Counted from the stretch's first letter, positions 26,441 to 35,683 are shown. The stretch is 62,495 nt of DNA from JAGNZR01 sp051648485 (GCA_051648485.1 JBOFFH010000112.1:1-62495), one strand, 5' to 3'. Numbers and translations are program-made. The notes: generated by a model not told the origin, from the sequence alone.

Positions 26441-27211
26441 CTATCCTATAAAAACTGACAATTTCGATTTTTCTAATATTTCAAATCCTTTTTTGCCAGT
26501 TATCTTTTCTAAAAAATATGATTTACTTAAATTACCCATTATTAAAAGCCCTGTTTTTTCTTCTTCTGAAAAATATTTAATTAGACTTTCTTTATCTGGT
26601 ACTTTTATTTCTTCATATTTTTTTTCTTTGTCTTTTAAATATTTCAAGAGAATATTTTCTTCTAAATAATCATTAATTTCTACAACTTTAAAGAATTTTT
26701 CTTGAGGAAACAAGTTAAAAAATTGATAACAGCTTTTATTAACCTTTACTCCATCATCATTAGCAATATAAATTTTTGAAAAATCTAAAAGTTTATCTCC
26801 TGCTATCAGAACACTTTTATAATTTACTTTTAATGTTTCTAAAAGTAAACTTGAAAGAGTTTCTCCTTTTCCTAAAATCAAAAGATCTTGATTTTTCATA
26901 GCGTTTTTCAATATCTCTTCTGTCAAACCTACTTCAAGAGTTATTTCCATATTTGAATTATATTTAATTAATTTTTTATTAATTTCTTTGACTTCTTCTT
27001 GCCTAAATTTTATTAACTCTTCGTTGATCCGACTTGTTGTAGTATCATATATTGCTCCATCAATTCCTTGAGTCATTATATTTTGGTTACGAATATCATC
27101 AATATATAATCCCGAAAGAGAAAAATTAAATTTTTCTTTTAAATAAATTGCATTTTTTATTAAATTTTCTGTATTAATTTCATTTCCAAATAAAATCAAA
27201 GCTTTTTTCAT
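26441..27211 (-). CDS. UspA-like universal stress domain protein
   Basis: A 256-residue protein with two alpha/beta halves resembling tandem UspA domains. The first half has LILFGNEINTENLIKNAIYL and LLILGKGETLSSLL, and the second has IYIANDDGVKVNKSC and LLIMGNLSKSYFLEKITGKK. The usual Usp ATP-binding G-X2-G-X9-G-S/T motif is not intact, so nucleotide binding is uncertain. It is encoded downstream of gyrA, after a 73-nt gap, and upstream of the metallophosphoesterase. Confidence 0.6.
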   Translation of the reverse strand: MKKALILFGNEINTENLIKNAIYLKEKFNFSLSGLYIDDIRNQNIMTQGIDGAIYDTTTSRINEELIKFRQEEVKEINKKLIKYNSNMEITLEVGLTEEILKNAMKNQDLLILGKGETLSSLLLETLKVNYKSVLIAGDKLLDFSKIYIANDDGVKVNKSCYQFFNLFPQEKFFKVVEINDYLEENILLKYLKDKEKKYEEIKVPDKESLIKYFSEEEKTGLLIMGNLSKSYFLEKITGKKGFEILEKSKLSVFIG

Positions 27212-27284
27212 TTTAAATCCCCACCTTTATTTTAATACAAAATACATATGCTTTTTTTTATTTTCCTTTTAAAATTTATCAGTT

Positions 27285-29765
27285 CTATTCAAAACTTTCT
27301 AAAATTTCTTCAAAATCTTCTTCTTCTACTTCTGCTTTAACTTTAGCTATCGATACTAATTTTTCTTCTTCTGCTATTCTCATTATTTTTACACCTGAAG
27401 TGGCTCTTCCTATTATAGAAATATCTTTTATAGGCGTTCTAATTACAATTCCAGAAGATGTAATTGCCATAATTTCTTCTTCTTCAAGAACCGGAGTTAC
27501 TGAAACAACAAAACCTGTTTTACTATTACTTCTTATATTGATGATACCTTTTCCACCTCTATTATGAATAGGATACTCATCAGTTCTTGTACGTTTTCCA
27601 TAACCTTTCTCACATACTGTTAATACAGTTTCTTGCTTTTTTAAAATAGAAGCTGAAACAACTTCATCTTCTGTTCTAAGAGAAATTCCTTTTACCCCTG
27701 AAGCATTTCTTCCTATTTCTCTGATCTCGTTCATGAAGAATCTTACAGCATATCCTAATTTTGTTGCCATAAACATCTGATCTTGATCATTATCCATGAT
27801 ACCAACATAAATTATATCATCATTTTCACGAAGTTTTATAGCTTTTATTCCGTTACTTCTTAGATTTTTAAAATCATCTAAATTTGTTTTCTTTAAAATA
27901 CCTTTTTTGGTAACAAAAATTACACTTCTACGTTCACTAAATTCAGTAATTTTTATTATTGTTCTTACTTTTTCTCCGTCTTCTAATTTTATAACATTAG
28001 AGATCAATTTTCCTCTTGCCTGTTTTGAAGAATCAGGAATTTCATAAACTCTCAAATTAAAAGCTCTTCCTTTATCTGTAAATATCATCAAGAAATTTAA
28101 ATTCGAAGCAGAATAAATCTTTTCTACAAAATCATCTTCCACTGTATTTTGAGTAGAAACTCCTTTTCCACCACGTTTTTGAGCTTTATATTTACTAACT
28201 TCCATACGTTTTACATAACCTTTATTAGTTATTGTAATAATTACATTTTCGTCTTTTATTAGATGTTCTGGAAGGATTTCTAAACGTTCATCTTCTATTA
28301 AAGTTCTACGTTTATCGTTATATTTTTCTTTTATTTCTAAAATTTCTGATTTTATTATTTCATCAACTCTATCTTGCTTTGATAAAATATCTTTTAAATC
28401 TATTATAAGTTCTTGAATTTCTTTATATTCATTTTCTATTTTACTTTTTTCCATTCCTGTCAATCTTTGTAATCTAAGTTCTAATATTGTTTTAGATTGA
28501 ATTTCAGTGAAATTATATTTTTGAATTAAATTCTCTTTAGCTATATTAGCGTCTATTGACCCTCTTATTATTTCAATTACTCTGTCTATATTTTCTAAAG
28601 CTATTCTAAATCCTTCTAAAACATGAGAACGCTTCTCTGCTTTATCTAAATTGAATTTTGTTTTTCTAATAATTACTTCTTCTCTATGTTTTAAATACTC
28701 TTCTAAAATTTCTTTCAATGTTAATACTTTAGGAACATTATTTGATAAAGCTAATAAGATAATTCCAAAAGTATTTTGTAATTCTGTATATTTATATAAT
28801 TTATTCAAAATTAGTTCTGGCTCTTCACCTTTTTTCAGTTCAATAACTACTCTTATACCATCTCTATCTGATTCATCTCTTAAATCTGAAATCCCTGTTA
28901 TTTTTTTCTCTTTAGCTAATAAAGCTATTTTTTCAATAAGAGAAGATTTATTTAATTGATATGGAATTTCTTTTATTATTATACTTGTTCTTCCATTTTT
29001 TGCTTCTTCTATTTCAACTTTACCACGAACCTTGACTCTTCCTCTTCCAGTTAAGTAAGCATCATATATGCCTTTTCTACCATCTATTATTCCACCTGTT
29101 GGAAAATCTGGACCTTTTATATAATCAATAAGCTCTATTGGTTCTATATCTCTATTTTCTATTAATGCTAAAATTCCATCACAAACTTCTCCAAGATTAT
29201 GAGGTGGAATATTAGTAGCCATTCCTACAGCTATTCCTGTTGCTCCATTTAAAAGTAAATGTGGAAGCTTTGCTGGAAGAACAGTTGGTTCATCTAATGA
29301 ATCATCAAAGTTCTTTCTAAAATCTACCGTGTCTTTATCTATATCTTCTAAAAGTTCTGATGCTATTTTTGACATTCTAGCTTCTGTATATCTCATAGCT
29401 GCAGGCCCATCTCCATCGATAGAACCAAAGTTTCCATGTCCATCTATAAGTTGATATCTATAACTAAAATCTTGAGCCATACGAACCATTGTATTATAAA
29501 CTGCTGAATCTCCATGGGGATGATATTTACCAAGGACTTCTCCTACTATTCTAGCTGATTTTTTATGTGTTTTTTCATGAGTCATTCCCAGTTCATTCAT
29601 GGCAAAAAGAATTCTTCTATGAACAGGTTTTAGTCCATCTCTTACATCTGGAAGAGCACGACTTACTATAACACTCATAGAATAATCTAAATATGATTGC
29701 TTTAACTCTTCTTCTATATATCTATTATTTACAACATCTAGTGTGTTTTCAATACTATTCGACAT
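27285..29765 (-). CDS. gyrA: DNA gyrase subunit A
   Basis: An 826-residue type IIA topoisomerase subunit that introduces negative supercoils together with GyrB. The winged-helix/tower N-terminal part contains the active-site Tyr (AAMRYTEAR, Tyr126), and the C-terminal beta-pinwheel has the GyrA-box sequence QKRGGKG. In the quinolone pocket the sequence is HGDSAVYNTMV, so Ser87 (E. coli Ser83) is kept while the residue equivalent to Asp87 is Asn91. A few residues at the C-terminus are acidic, as usual. It lies 20 nt downstream of gyrB. Confidence 0.97.
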   Translation of the reverse strand: MSNSIENTLDVVNNRYIEEELKQSYLDYSMSVIVSRALPDVRDGLKPVHRRILFAMNELGMTHEKTHKKSARIVGEVLGKYHPHGDSAVYNTMVRMAQDFSYRYQLIDGHGNFGSIDGDGPAAMRYTEARMSKIASELLEDIDKDTVDFRKNFDDSLDEPTVLPAKLPHLLLNGATGIAVGMATNIPPHNLGEVCDGILALIENRDIEPIELIDYIKGPDFPTGGIIDGRKGIYDAYLTGRGRVKVRGKVEIEEAKNGRTSIIIKEIPYQLNKSSLIEKIALLAKEKKITGISDLRDESDRDGIRVVIELKKGEEPELILNKLYKYTELQNTFGIILLALSNNVPKVLTLKEILEEYLKHREEVIIRKTKFNLDKAEKRSHVLEGFRIALENIDRVIEIIRGSIDANIAKENLIQKYNFTEIQSKTILELRLQRLTGMEKSKIENEYKEIQELIIDLKDILSKQDRVDEIIKSEILEIKEKYNDKRRTLIEDERLEILPEHLIKDENVIITITNKGYVKRMEVSKYKAQKRGGKGVSTQNTVEDDFVEKIYSASNLNFLMIFTDKGRAFNLRVYEIPDSSKQARGKLISNVIKLEDGEKVRTIIKITEFSERRSVIFVTKKGILKKTNLDDFKNLRSNGIKAIKLRENDDIIYVGIMDNDQDQMFMATKLGYAVRFFMNEIREIGRNASGVKGISLRTEDEVVSASILKKQETVLTVCEKGYGKRTRTDEYPIHNRGGKGIINIRSNSKTGFVVSVTPVLEEEEIMAITSSGIVIRTPIKDISIIGRATSGVKIMRIAEEEKLVSIAKVKAEVEEEDFEEILESFE

Positions 29766-29784
29766 TAAATTTCCTCCAACTTTT

Positions 29785-31689
29785 TTATATATCTAAATTC
29801 TTTACGAATTGTGCATATTCTTCGATAAATTCTTTTCTTGGTTCCACTTTATCTCCCATTAATTTATCAAACAATATATCTGCTTCTCTTGCATCATCTA
29901 TACTAACTTTTAAAAGAGTTCTAGTATCTGGATCCATAGTTGTTTCCCATAGTTGAGTAGGGTTCATTTCTCCTAAACCTTTGTATCTCTGCAAAGCATA
30001 TCTTTTATTTTCAGAGTCATATTTAGCTGTTATTTCTTTCATTTGTTTTTCATTGTATGCATAAATAACAGTTTTTCCTGCCGAAATCTTGAATAGTGGT
30101 GGCTGAGCTATAAAAATATTTCCATTGTTTATTAAATCAACCATATATCTGTAAATAAATGTCAAAATAAGAACTCTTATATGAGCTCCGTCTACATCAG
30201 CATCGGTCATTATTATAATTTTTCCATATCTTATTTTTTCAATATTAAAATTATCACCTATACTTGTTCCAAAAGCTGTAATCATATTTCTAATTTCATT
30301 ATTTTCTAAAGCTTTATGCAAACCAGATTTTTCTACATTTAATATTTTTCCTCTTAAAGGCAATATTGCTTGAAAACGTCTATCTCTTCCTTGTTTTGCT
30401 GATCCTCCTGCAGAATCTCCTTCAACAATATAAACTTCGCATTCATCAGAATTTTTAGAAGAGCAATCTGCTAGTTTTCCTGGTAAAGAACCAATATCTA
30501 GTGCTGATTTTCTAAGAACTAATTCCCTAGCTCTCTGTGCTGCTTCTCTAGCACGTTTAGAATTCATTATTTTTTCTATTATTTTTTTTGTTTCGTTAGG
30601 ATTATCTTCCAAATATATTTTTAAAAAACTAAAAACTATTGTAGATGTTATCCCTGTTACTTCTGTATTACCTAATTTAGTTTTAGTTTGTCCTTCAAAT
30701 TGAGGTTGAGCAACTTTTACAGAAACAATAGCTGTTAATCCCTCTCTAATGTCTGAACCTTGAAGTTTTCCATCTTTGTCTTTCAACAGTCCTTGAGTTT
30801 TAGCAACATCATTTATCGCTCTTGTTAAGGCTGTTCTAAATCCTGCTACGTGTGTTCCTCCATCTGGAGTATTTATGTTATTAACAAATGAATAAACTGA
30901 TTCTCTTTGCCCTAAATTGTACGTCATTGAGATTTCAACATCTACATTATCCACATTTCCTGACATAAAAACAGGTTCTGTCATAACATGATATTGTCCT
31001 TGCTCTATTTCTTTGATATAATCTAATATTCCACCATCAAACTTTAAATCTGATGTCTTTATTTCATCTTTTCTAGAGTCAGTAAATACAATATGAAGAC
31101 CTTTATTTAAATACGCTAATTCTTTAAATCTAGTTTCTAGTGTTGAATAACTATAAACTAAAGTTTCAAAAATTTCATGGTCTGCTTTAAATCTAAAAGT
31201 AGTTCCATTTGTATTTGAAGTTCCTATTATTCTTACATCGCCTTCAGGTTTTCCTCTGCTAAATTTTTGAAAATATAAATTTCCTTCTCTACGAACTTCT
31301 ACCTCTATCCATTCAGATAAAGCATTTACAACTGAAGCTCCAACTCCGTGAAGACCTCCTGATACTTTATAATTATCATTTTCAAATTTTCCACCTGCAT
31401 GAAGAACAGTTAAAACTACCTCTAATGCTGATTTTCCATATTTTGGATGAATCCCTACTGGAATTCCTCTTCCATTATCTATAACTTCTATTATATTATC
31501 TGGTAATAAATTAATTAAAATTTTATCACAGTGTCCTGCTAAAGCTTCATCTACAGAATTATCTACTATTTCCCAAACTAAGTGATGTAAACCTCTTTCA
31601 GAAGTACTTCCAATGTACATTCCTGGTCTTTTTCTTACCGCTTCTAATCCTTCTAAAACGGTTATATTCTCTGCTTGATAATTATTCAT
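29785..31689 (-). CDS. gyrB: DNA gyrase subunit B
   Basis: A 634-residue GHKL ATPase and TOPRIM subunit. ATP-binding motifs EIVDNSVDEALAGHC and DNGRGIPVGIH, with GGLHGVGASVVNALS, are followed by the TOPRIM EGDSAGGSA motif and DADVDGAHI. The C-terminus ends with the usual gyrase segment. I chose the ATG at 31689, which has TTGGAGG upstream and overlaps the DciA-like stop by 8 nt; a more distal ATG at 31734 lies within that gene. Confidence 0.97.
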   Translation of the reverse strand: MNNYQAENITVLEGLEAVRKRPGMYIGSTSERGLHHLVWEIVDNSVDEALAGHCDKILINLLPDNIIEVIDNGRGIPVGIHPKYGKSALEVVLTVLHAGGKFENDNYKVSGGLHGVGASVVNALSEWIEVEVRREGNLYFQKFSRGKPEGDVRIIGTSNTNGTTFRFKADHEIFETLVYSYSTLETRFKELAYLNKGLHIVFTDSRKDEIKTSDLKFDGGILDYIKEIEQGQYHVMTEPVFMSGNVDNVDVEISMTYNLGQRESVYSFVNNINTPDGGTHVAGFRTALTRAINDVAKTQGLLKDKDGKLQGSDIREGLTAIVSVKVAQPQFEGQTKTKLGNTEVTGITSTIVFSFLKIYLEDNPNETKKIIEKIMNSKRAREAAQRARELVLRKSALDIGSLPGKLADCSSKNSDECEVYIVEGDSAGGSAKQGRDRRFQAILPLRGKILNVEKSGLHKALENNEIRNMITAFGTSIGDNFNIEKIRYGKIIIMTDADVDGAHIRVLILTFIYRYMVDLINNGNIFIAQPPLFKISAGKTVIYAYNEKQMKEITAKYDSENKRYALQRYKGLGEMNPTQLWETTMDPDTRTLLKVSIDDAREADILFDKLMGDKVEPRKEFIEEYAQFVKNLDI

Positions 31690-32008
31690 TTTTTCCTCCA
31701 AAAAAATTCTTTTTAACCTCGTCAACTTTTCCAATTTTACAGCTTAAATCATTTATATAAGTTTCGTTTAATATTTCATTACATTTTTCTATTATTTTTT
31801 CTTTTTTCAAAAAAATATAATGCATAACAACATTATTTTCTACCACTATATAAAGAGTTTTTTCATTTAAAAATAATGGGAAACTTTTTTTTGAAACTTC
31901 ACCAATTATATATTCCCAATTATTTTTTAAATAGACCTCTTTTAATTTTTTACTTTTCTTCAATGCATTTTCTATCAACTCTTTAATATTTTTAAGTTCT
32001 ATCATCAT
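31682..32008 (-). CDS. DciA-like (DUF721) protein
   Basis: A 108-residue protein with the DUF721 pattern: a helical N-terminus followed by WEYIIGEVSKKSFPLFLNEKTLYIVVENNVVMHY, the beta-rich core shared with DciA. DciA helps load the replicative helicase DnaB in bacteria without DnaC or DnaI. The gene sits between recF and gyrB, the position this family often takes in origin regions. It overlaps recF by 17 nt and gyrB by 8 nt. The N-terminal ATG is doubled (32006 and 32003 vicinity) and either could be used. Confidence 0.7.
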   Translation of the reverse strand: MMIELKNIKELIENALKKSKKLKEVYLKNNWEYIIGEVSKKSFPLFLNEKTLYIVVENNVVMHYIFLKKEKIIEKCNEILNETYINDLSCKIGKVDEVKKNFFGGKNE

Positions 32009-33083
32009 TTATTTCACCATTTTCAATATAAAATTTTTTACTTTCAACATTTAGTTCTTCTGTTGAACTTATAAATAATTGAACTTTTTTTTTAGCCAAA
32101 TATTTCAAGATGCTTTCTTTTCTATTTAGATCAAAATAAGAAGAAATATCATCTATTACAAAAATAGGATTTTCTTTTTTTTCTTTATAAATCATATCTA
32201 TTTGTGATAATTTCAATGAAAATATTATTGATTTTTTTTCTCCTTGAGATGAAAAAGATTTTGCTTCTTTTCCATTTAACAAAAATTTGAATTCGTCTCT
32301 TTGTGGACCTATTAAGGAGTAACCATATCTTTTTTCATTTTCTTTTTGATTTTTAATTTCATTTTTTATTTTTCTTTTTATATCCTCTAGCTCATCTTTT
32401 TTATCATAATTAAGATTTGAGTTATAAACTAAGGACAATTCTTTTGTATCATCAAAAATTTTTCTATAATTTAAATTTATAATTATACTTATATTTTTTA
32501 TGTATTTTATTCTTAATTCTATAATTTTCGAAGCTGTTTCAATATATTTATCTGTATAAATTTCATATAAAGAATCTGATGTTTTTTTTTCTTTTAAATA
32601 GTGGTTTCTTATTTTTAGAAGTTTGTTATATTCTTTAAGATAAAAAAAATATTGTTTATTTGTTTGAGATATCTCTTCATCAAAAAATTTTCTTCTAAAA
32701 TTAGGATTTCCCGTTATTAACTCTATTTCTTCAGGAATAAAAATTACAACACTAATTTTTCCATAAAATTCATCAAAACTTACTTTATTTTTATTAAAAT
32801 TATATATTTTTTTATTTTCTGAAAATTTTATACTTGTGCTTTTTTCTCCATTTGTATCTGAATATGCTAAATAACTCCCACATATTTTTTCACCATATTT
32901 TATTACATCATTTATCTTATTTGTTCTAAAACTTTTTCCTGTTATAGTAAAATATATTGCTTCCAATATACTTGTTTTTCCCTGTCCATTTTTTCCTATA
33001 AAAAGATTAAAATTAGGTTGAAATTTTATATTTAAATCTTTTAAGTTTCTAAAATTTATAAAATTTATTTCATTTAAAGTCAT
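31992..33083 (-). CDS. recF: DNA replication and repair protein RecF
   Basis: About 363 residues. The Walker A motif is IGKNGQGKTSILEAIYF near residue 35, the signature SSQGEKKSIIFSLKLSQ lies near 270, and Walker B is NPIFVIDDISSYFD near 305. RecF helps load RecA at gaps at stalled forks. The ATG at 33083 has GAAGAGG upstream; an ATG at 33098 lies in the intergenic ribosome-binding region. It follows yaaA by 27 nt, giving the canonical yaaA-recF order. Confidence 0.95.
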   Translation of the reverse strand: MTLNEINFINFRNLKDLNIKFQPNFNLFIGKNGQGKTSILEAIYFTITGKSFRTNKINDVIKYGEKICGSYLAYSDTNGEKSTSIKFSENKKIYNFNKNKVSFDEFYGKISVVIFIPEEIELITGNPNFRRKFFDEEISQTNKQYFFYLKEYNKLLKIRNHYLKEKKTSDSLYEIYTDKYIETASKIIELRIKYIKNISIIINLNYRKIFDDTKELSLVYNSNLNYDKKDELEDIKRKIKNEIKNQKENEKRYGYSLIGPQRDEFKFLLNGKEAKSFSSQGEKKSIIFSLKLSQIDMIYKEKKENPIFVIDDISSYFDLNRKESILKYLAKKKVQLFISSTEELNVESKKFYIENGEINDDRT

Positions 33084-33110
33084 TCTCAACCTCTTCATTA
33101 TATTTTAATT

Positions 33111-33317
33111 TTATATAACTTTGTATTCTTCATTATTGAACTTGACTATATCTCCCGAATACAACTTTTTTCCTCTTCTTGTCTCTATTTCTTTATTCAC
33201 TTCAACCTGCTCTTCTTGAATAAAATATTTTGCTTCTACTCCGTTTTCAGCTATTCCAATCCATTTTAAAAATTGATCTAATTTTATATATTCTGTTGTT
33301 ATTTTTATTTCTTTCAT
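33111..33317 (-). CDS. yaaA: S4-domain RNA-binding protein YaaA
   Basis: A 68-residue S4-like protein: ITTEYIKLDQFLKWIGI at the N-terminus and EEQVEVNKEIETRRGKKLYSGD in the middle are characteristic of the S4/YaaA (RlbA) family usually encoded between dnaN and recF. It may act in ribosome assembly. The start has AAGGAGAAG upstream. In this genome segment the gene upstream is not dnaN but the plasmid-type replication initiator. A TGGTATTAT extended -10 element precedes it. Confidence 0.85.
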   Translation of the reverse strand: MKEIKITTEYIKLDQFLKWIGIAENGVEAKYFIQEEQVEVNKEIETRRGKKLYSGDIVKFNNEEYKVI

Positions 33318-33357
33318 ACGCTTCTCCTTTCTTAATTTATTTTGTTTTATCTCATAA

Positions 33358-33363
33358 ATAATA
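33358..33363 (-). promoter_or_regulatory. yaaA: Extended -10 promoter for yaaA-recF-dciA-gyrBA unit
   Basis: On the minus strand TATTAT is preceded by TGG, forming an extended -10 element about 40 nt upstream of yaaA. The -35 region is weak. This would allow the recF-gyr genes to be transcribed independently of rep, which ends in its own terminator. Confidence 0.55.
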
Positions 33364-33465
33364 CCATAAATTAGTTAATAATACTATTTTTTTCTCTTAA
33401 ATAATTTTGATTTAATTACTAATTTTCAATATAAATAACTCTCTTTTTTCTTCAATTATGTAAAA

Positions 33466-33500
33466 ATAAAAAAATTCCATCTTTAAGACAGAATTTTTTT
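33466..33500 (-). terminator. Intrinsic terminator after rep
   Basis: On the minus strand AAAAATTCTGTCT pairs with AGATGGAATTTTT across a three-base loop (two G-U pairs), followed by a long T run. It is directly after the stop of rep at 33506. Confidence 0.8.
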
Positions 33501-33505
33501 TATTT

Positions 33506-35314
33506 TTATGTAATATTCAAATTCAAAACTTTTTCAATATAAATTTTTATTGCATTTATATATGCTGGTTTTAATTTTTCTCTCATTGTAATTAATATTT
33601 TTTCAGTCATTCCTGTTTCTTCACAACAAAGTTTTATAGCCTGTTTTTCTAATTTTAACTTTTCATAATCATCCATTTTTTCATACAATGAAAATGTTTT
33701 TAATGTTTTTTCTTCTATCATTTCTTTTAATGAAGTTACTGAAGAATCTATTGGTTTACTAAAAGTTTTTCCTGCTCTTTTTATTCCTGTTTTTGTTAAT
33801 TTACTTAAATTATTTTTTTCTAAATTTGGATTAAAATTTCCAAAAAGAGTCAAATTTTCTTTTTTAGGCTTTTCTTCAAAAGATATTAAATTTTTTAAAA
33901 GTCCATTAATATACTGAACTAAAGTAGTTTTTATTGGATTAGCTAAACTTTTATATAATTCATTTAAAAGTTTTATTGTAAAGTCTTCTCCATGTTGACT
34001 AAAAATTTTATTGATTTTATTTTCAACTCTTTTATCCCAACTTTTACTTACGTAAATATTTCTTTTTGCTTTTATTATTTTATCCAAAACTTTTTCTGAA
34101 AAATTAATTTTAGAATTATTTGTTTTTTCTGAATTTATTGGTTTAGTTTTAACCACTGGAATTTCTTTTTTTATTTTTATTGTTTCATTTTTTATTGTTT
34201 CTACTTTTGTTTTATTTTTTTTATTATTCTCTATAAATGACGATATATGACAAGTTCCATCTTTTTCATAATTAAATTTATATGTTAAGTGATAAGTGTT
34301 TTGAATCTTGTCATATTCATTTGAATAAAATTCGATATATCCTAATTCTTTCAACACATCAAATGCTTTTTGAATTCTACTTAAAACTTGTTTCATCCTA
34401 CACAATATATAGGTTTTTATTTTTCCTTCTTTACTAACTCTTTCTGTTACTTGTTCTGTTTTTAAAGGAATTATTGCTGCCAAAGTTCTTATATTTATTG
34501 TATTCATATTTTGCTCATATCTCATTTTACTTATATATTTGTATATTCTAGCTGCTATGGGATCAAGATTCATTATTTCTACTAAAGTTTTTGAATTGTA
34601 TTTAACATATCTTTTTTCCTTAATTTTTTTTCTAATATTTTTATTTAAAGTGACTCTATAATATATTTTTTTTCCAACCTTTAATTTTTGATAAGTTAAA
34701 AGTTTAAATTCTTCATCTTCAAATTTATATTTTCCTAATTTAGTATGATTAGAAACCATAAATTGATATTCAGTATTTTTTAAATTTTTTAAAGCTTGTT
34801 CTACTTTTGTATAATAAGTTCTATTCATTTTATTTCCTAAAAAATTTACGATAAAATCAGAAATTTCAAAATCTATGTATTCATCACTATCTTCACCATC
34901 TTTTTGAGCTTCATACATAGAAATTAAATATGTATATATTTTTTCTTCAAATATAGAAGGTTGAAAAACTTTATCCGTAGAACTTTTAGCTATCAAAGTA
35001 CACATCATGCTTACTCCCATATCTTCAAATGTGTATTGAAAATTTACCCTTTTATTTTGTTTTTGTGGAGTAAAAAATGGAAATATTAGCATTTCTATAG
35101 GAATATTTATAACATTATCTTTCAAATTTAAAAAATTTCCAGTTTCTTTTATAATTACTTCTTTAAATTCAATATCTGGAACATCTTCTAATTTTATTTC
35201 TATTTTTTTTAAATCTTCTACTAAAGAACCAACAGAAGAAATATTAAAAAAATCTATTTCATTTTCTTTTTCTATCTTTTCTTCTTCTATTTTTAAAACT
35301 TCAATAGTTTTCAT
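33506..35314 (-). CDS. Plasmid-type RepA/RPA-family replication initiator at chromosomal origin
   Basis: About 602 residues. Residues 60-330 resemble the RPA/RepA initiator family of plasmids (PF10134): the entry block IPIEMLIFPFFTPQ (71-84), a central block with FQPSIFEEKIYTYLISMYEAQ, then a winged-helix-like segment ending in IYKYISKMRYEQNMNTINI. The C-terminal third is Lys-rich and low-complexity with a helical end. The protein is expected to bind direct repeats and open origin DNA. The ATG at 35314 has AAAAGGAGAAA upstream; an upstream ATG at 35338 does not. It takes the place of dnaA-dnaN next to yaaA-recF-gyrBA and is followed by a terminator. Five 17-bp repeats lie upstream. The family call is from memory of motif patterns, not a search. 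Confidence 0.72.
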   Translation of the reverse strand: MKTIEVLKIEEEKIEKENEIDFFNISSVGSLVEDLKKIEIKLEDVPDIEFKEVIIKETGNFLNLKDNVINIPIEMLIFPFFTPQKQNKRVNFQYTFEDMGVSMMCTLIAKSSTDKVFQPSIFEEKIYTYLISMYEAQKDGEDSDEYIDFEISDFIVNFLGNKMNRTYYTKVEQALKNLKNTEYQFMVSNHTKLGKYKFEDEEFKLLTYQKLKVGKKIYYRVTLNKNIRKKIKEKRYVKYNSKTLVEIMNLDPIAARIYKYISKMRYEQNMNTINIRTLAAIIPLKTEQVTERVSKEGKIKTYILCRMKQVLSRIQKAFDVLKELGYIEFYSNEYDKIQNTYHLTYKFNYEKDGTCHISSFIENNKKNKTKVETIKNETIKIKKEIPVVKTKPINSEKTNNSKINFSEKVLDKIIKAKRNIYVSKSWDKRVENKINKIFSQHGEDFTIKLLNELYKSLANPIKTTLVQYINGLLKNLISFEEKPKKENLTLFGNFNPNLEKNNLSKLTKTGIKRAGKTFSKPIDSSVTSLKEMIEEKTLKTFSLYEKMDDYEKLKLEKQAIKLCCEETGMTEKILITMREKLKPAYINAIKIYIEKVLNLNIT

Positions 35315-35326
35315 TTTTCTCCTTTT

Positions 35327-35343
35327 GACTATAAACAATAATA
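35327..35343 (+). repeat. Iteron-like repeat 1
   Basis: GACTATAAACAATAATA, one of five copies of GNYTATAWWCAATAATA, all in the same orientation. This copy lies in the rep 5' leader between the -10 box and the ribosome-binding site, where bound Rep would block expression. Confidence 0.75.
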
Positions 35344-35357
35344 ATTAATAGAAAAAT

Positions 35358-35386
35358 ATTATACTATTTTTTATGTCTATAATCAA
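35358..35386 (-). promoter_or_regulatory. rep promoter overlapped by iteron
   Basis: On the minus strand TTGATT (35381-35386), a 17-bp spacer, then TATAAT (35358-35363). The -35 box lies inside iteron-like repeat 2 (35375-35391) and repeat 1 lies downstream of the transcription start. Binding of Rep to these would repress its own gene, as in iteron plasmids. Confidence 0.75.
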
Positions 35387-35391
35387 TAATA
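35375..35391 (+). repeat. Iteron-like repeat 2
   Basis: GTCTATAATCAATAATA, 48 bp from repeat 1 (start to start). It covers the -35 element of the rep promoter. Confidence 0.75.
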
Positions 35392-35488
35392 ATTTTTTTT
35401 AAGTTTTTTTAAGTTTTTTTTTTACTTATACTATAAAAATCAATCTAATTTTATTATTTTTTTATTTTAATTTTGATTTTTTTTATAT

Positions 35489-35505
35489 GCTTATAATCAA
35501 TAATA
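35489..35505 (+). repeat. Iteron-like repeat 3
   Basis: GCTTATAATCAATAATA, 114 bp from repeat 2. It is flanked by T-rich blocks that include TTGATTTT-like sequences also seen near the other copies. Confidence 0.75.
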
Positions 35506-35568
35506 CTTTTTTATCTATTTTTTTGTTGATTTTAAAAGGTTTATTTTTTATTTTATTTTTAGAACACC

Positions 35569-35585
35569 GAAAAATATATGTTTTA
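35569..35585 (+). repeat. Accessory 17-bp motif copy 1 (GAAAAATATAWGTTTTW)
   Basis: The sequence GAAAAATATATGTTTTA recurs with two changes at 35684-35700, each time 22 to 24 bp before an iteron-like repeat. It may be a second protein-binding site or part of a longer repeat unit. Confidence 0.5.
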
Positions 35586-35590
35586 TTCAT

Positions 35591-35607
35591 GCTTATATAC
35601 AATAATA
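35591..35607 (+). repeat. Iteron-like repeat 4
   Basis: GCTTATATACAATAATA, 102 bp from repeat 3. Preceded 22 bp upstream by GAAAAATATATGTTTTA, which recurs upstream of repeat 5. Confidence 0.75.
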
Positions 35608-35683
35608 TTTTATAATGATTTTTTTTATTGAAAAATAAAGATTTTTAATTTTTATCTTTAATCGTTTTCTTTAAAAATCCATT

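Noticed and set aside
30940..30960. A TTATCCACA DnaA-box-like sequence inside gyrB.
   Set aside because: It is a single isolated copy within a coding region, with no partners or AT-rich unwinding element nearby, so it looks accidental. It does not support a DnaA origin here.
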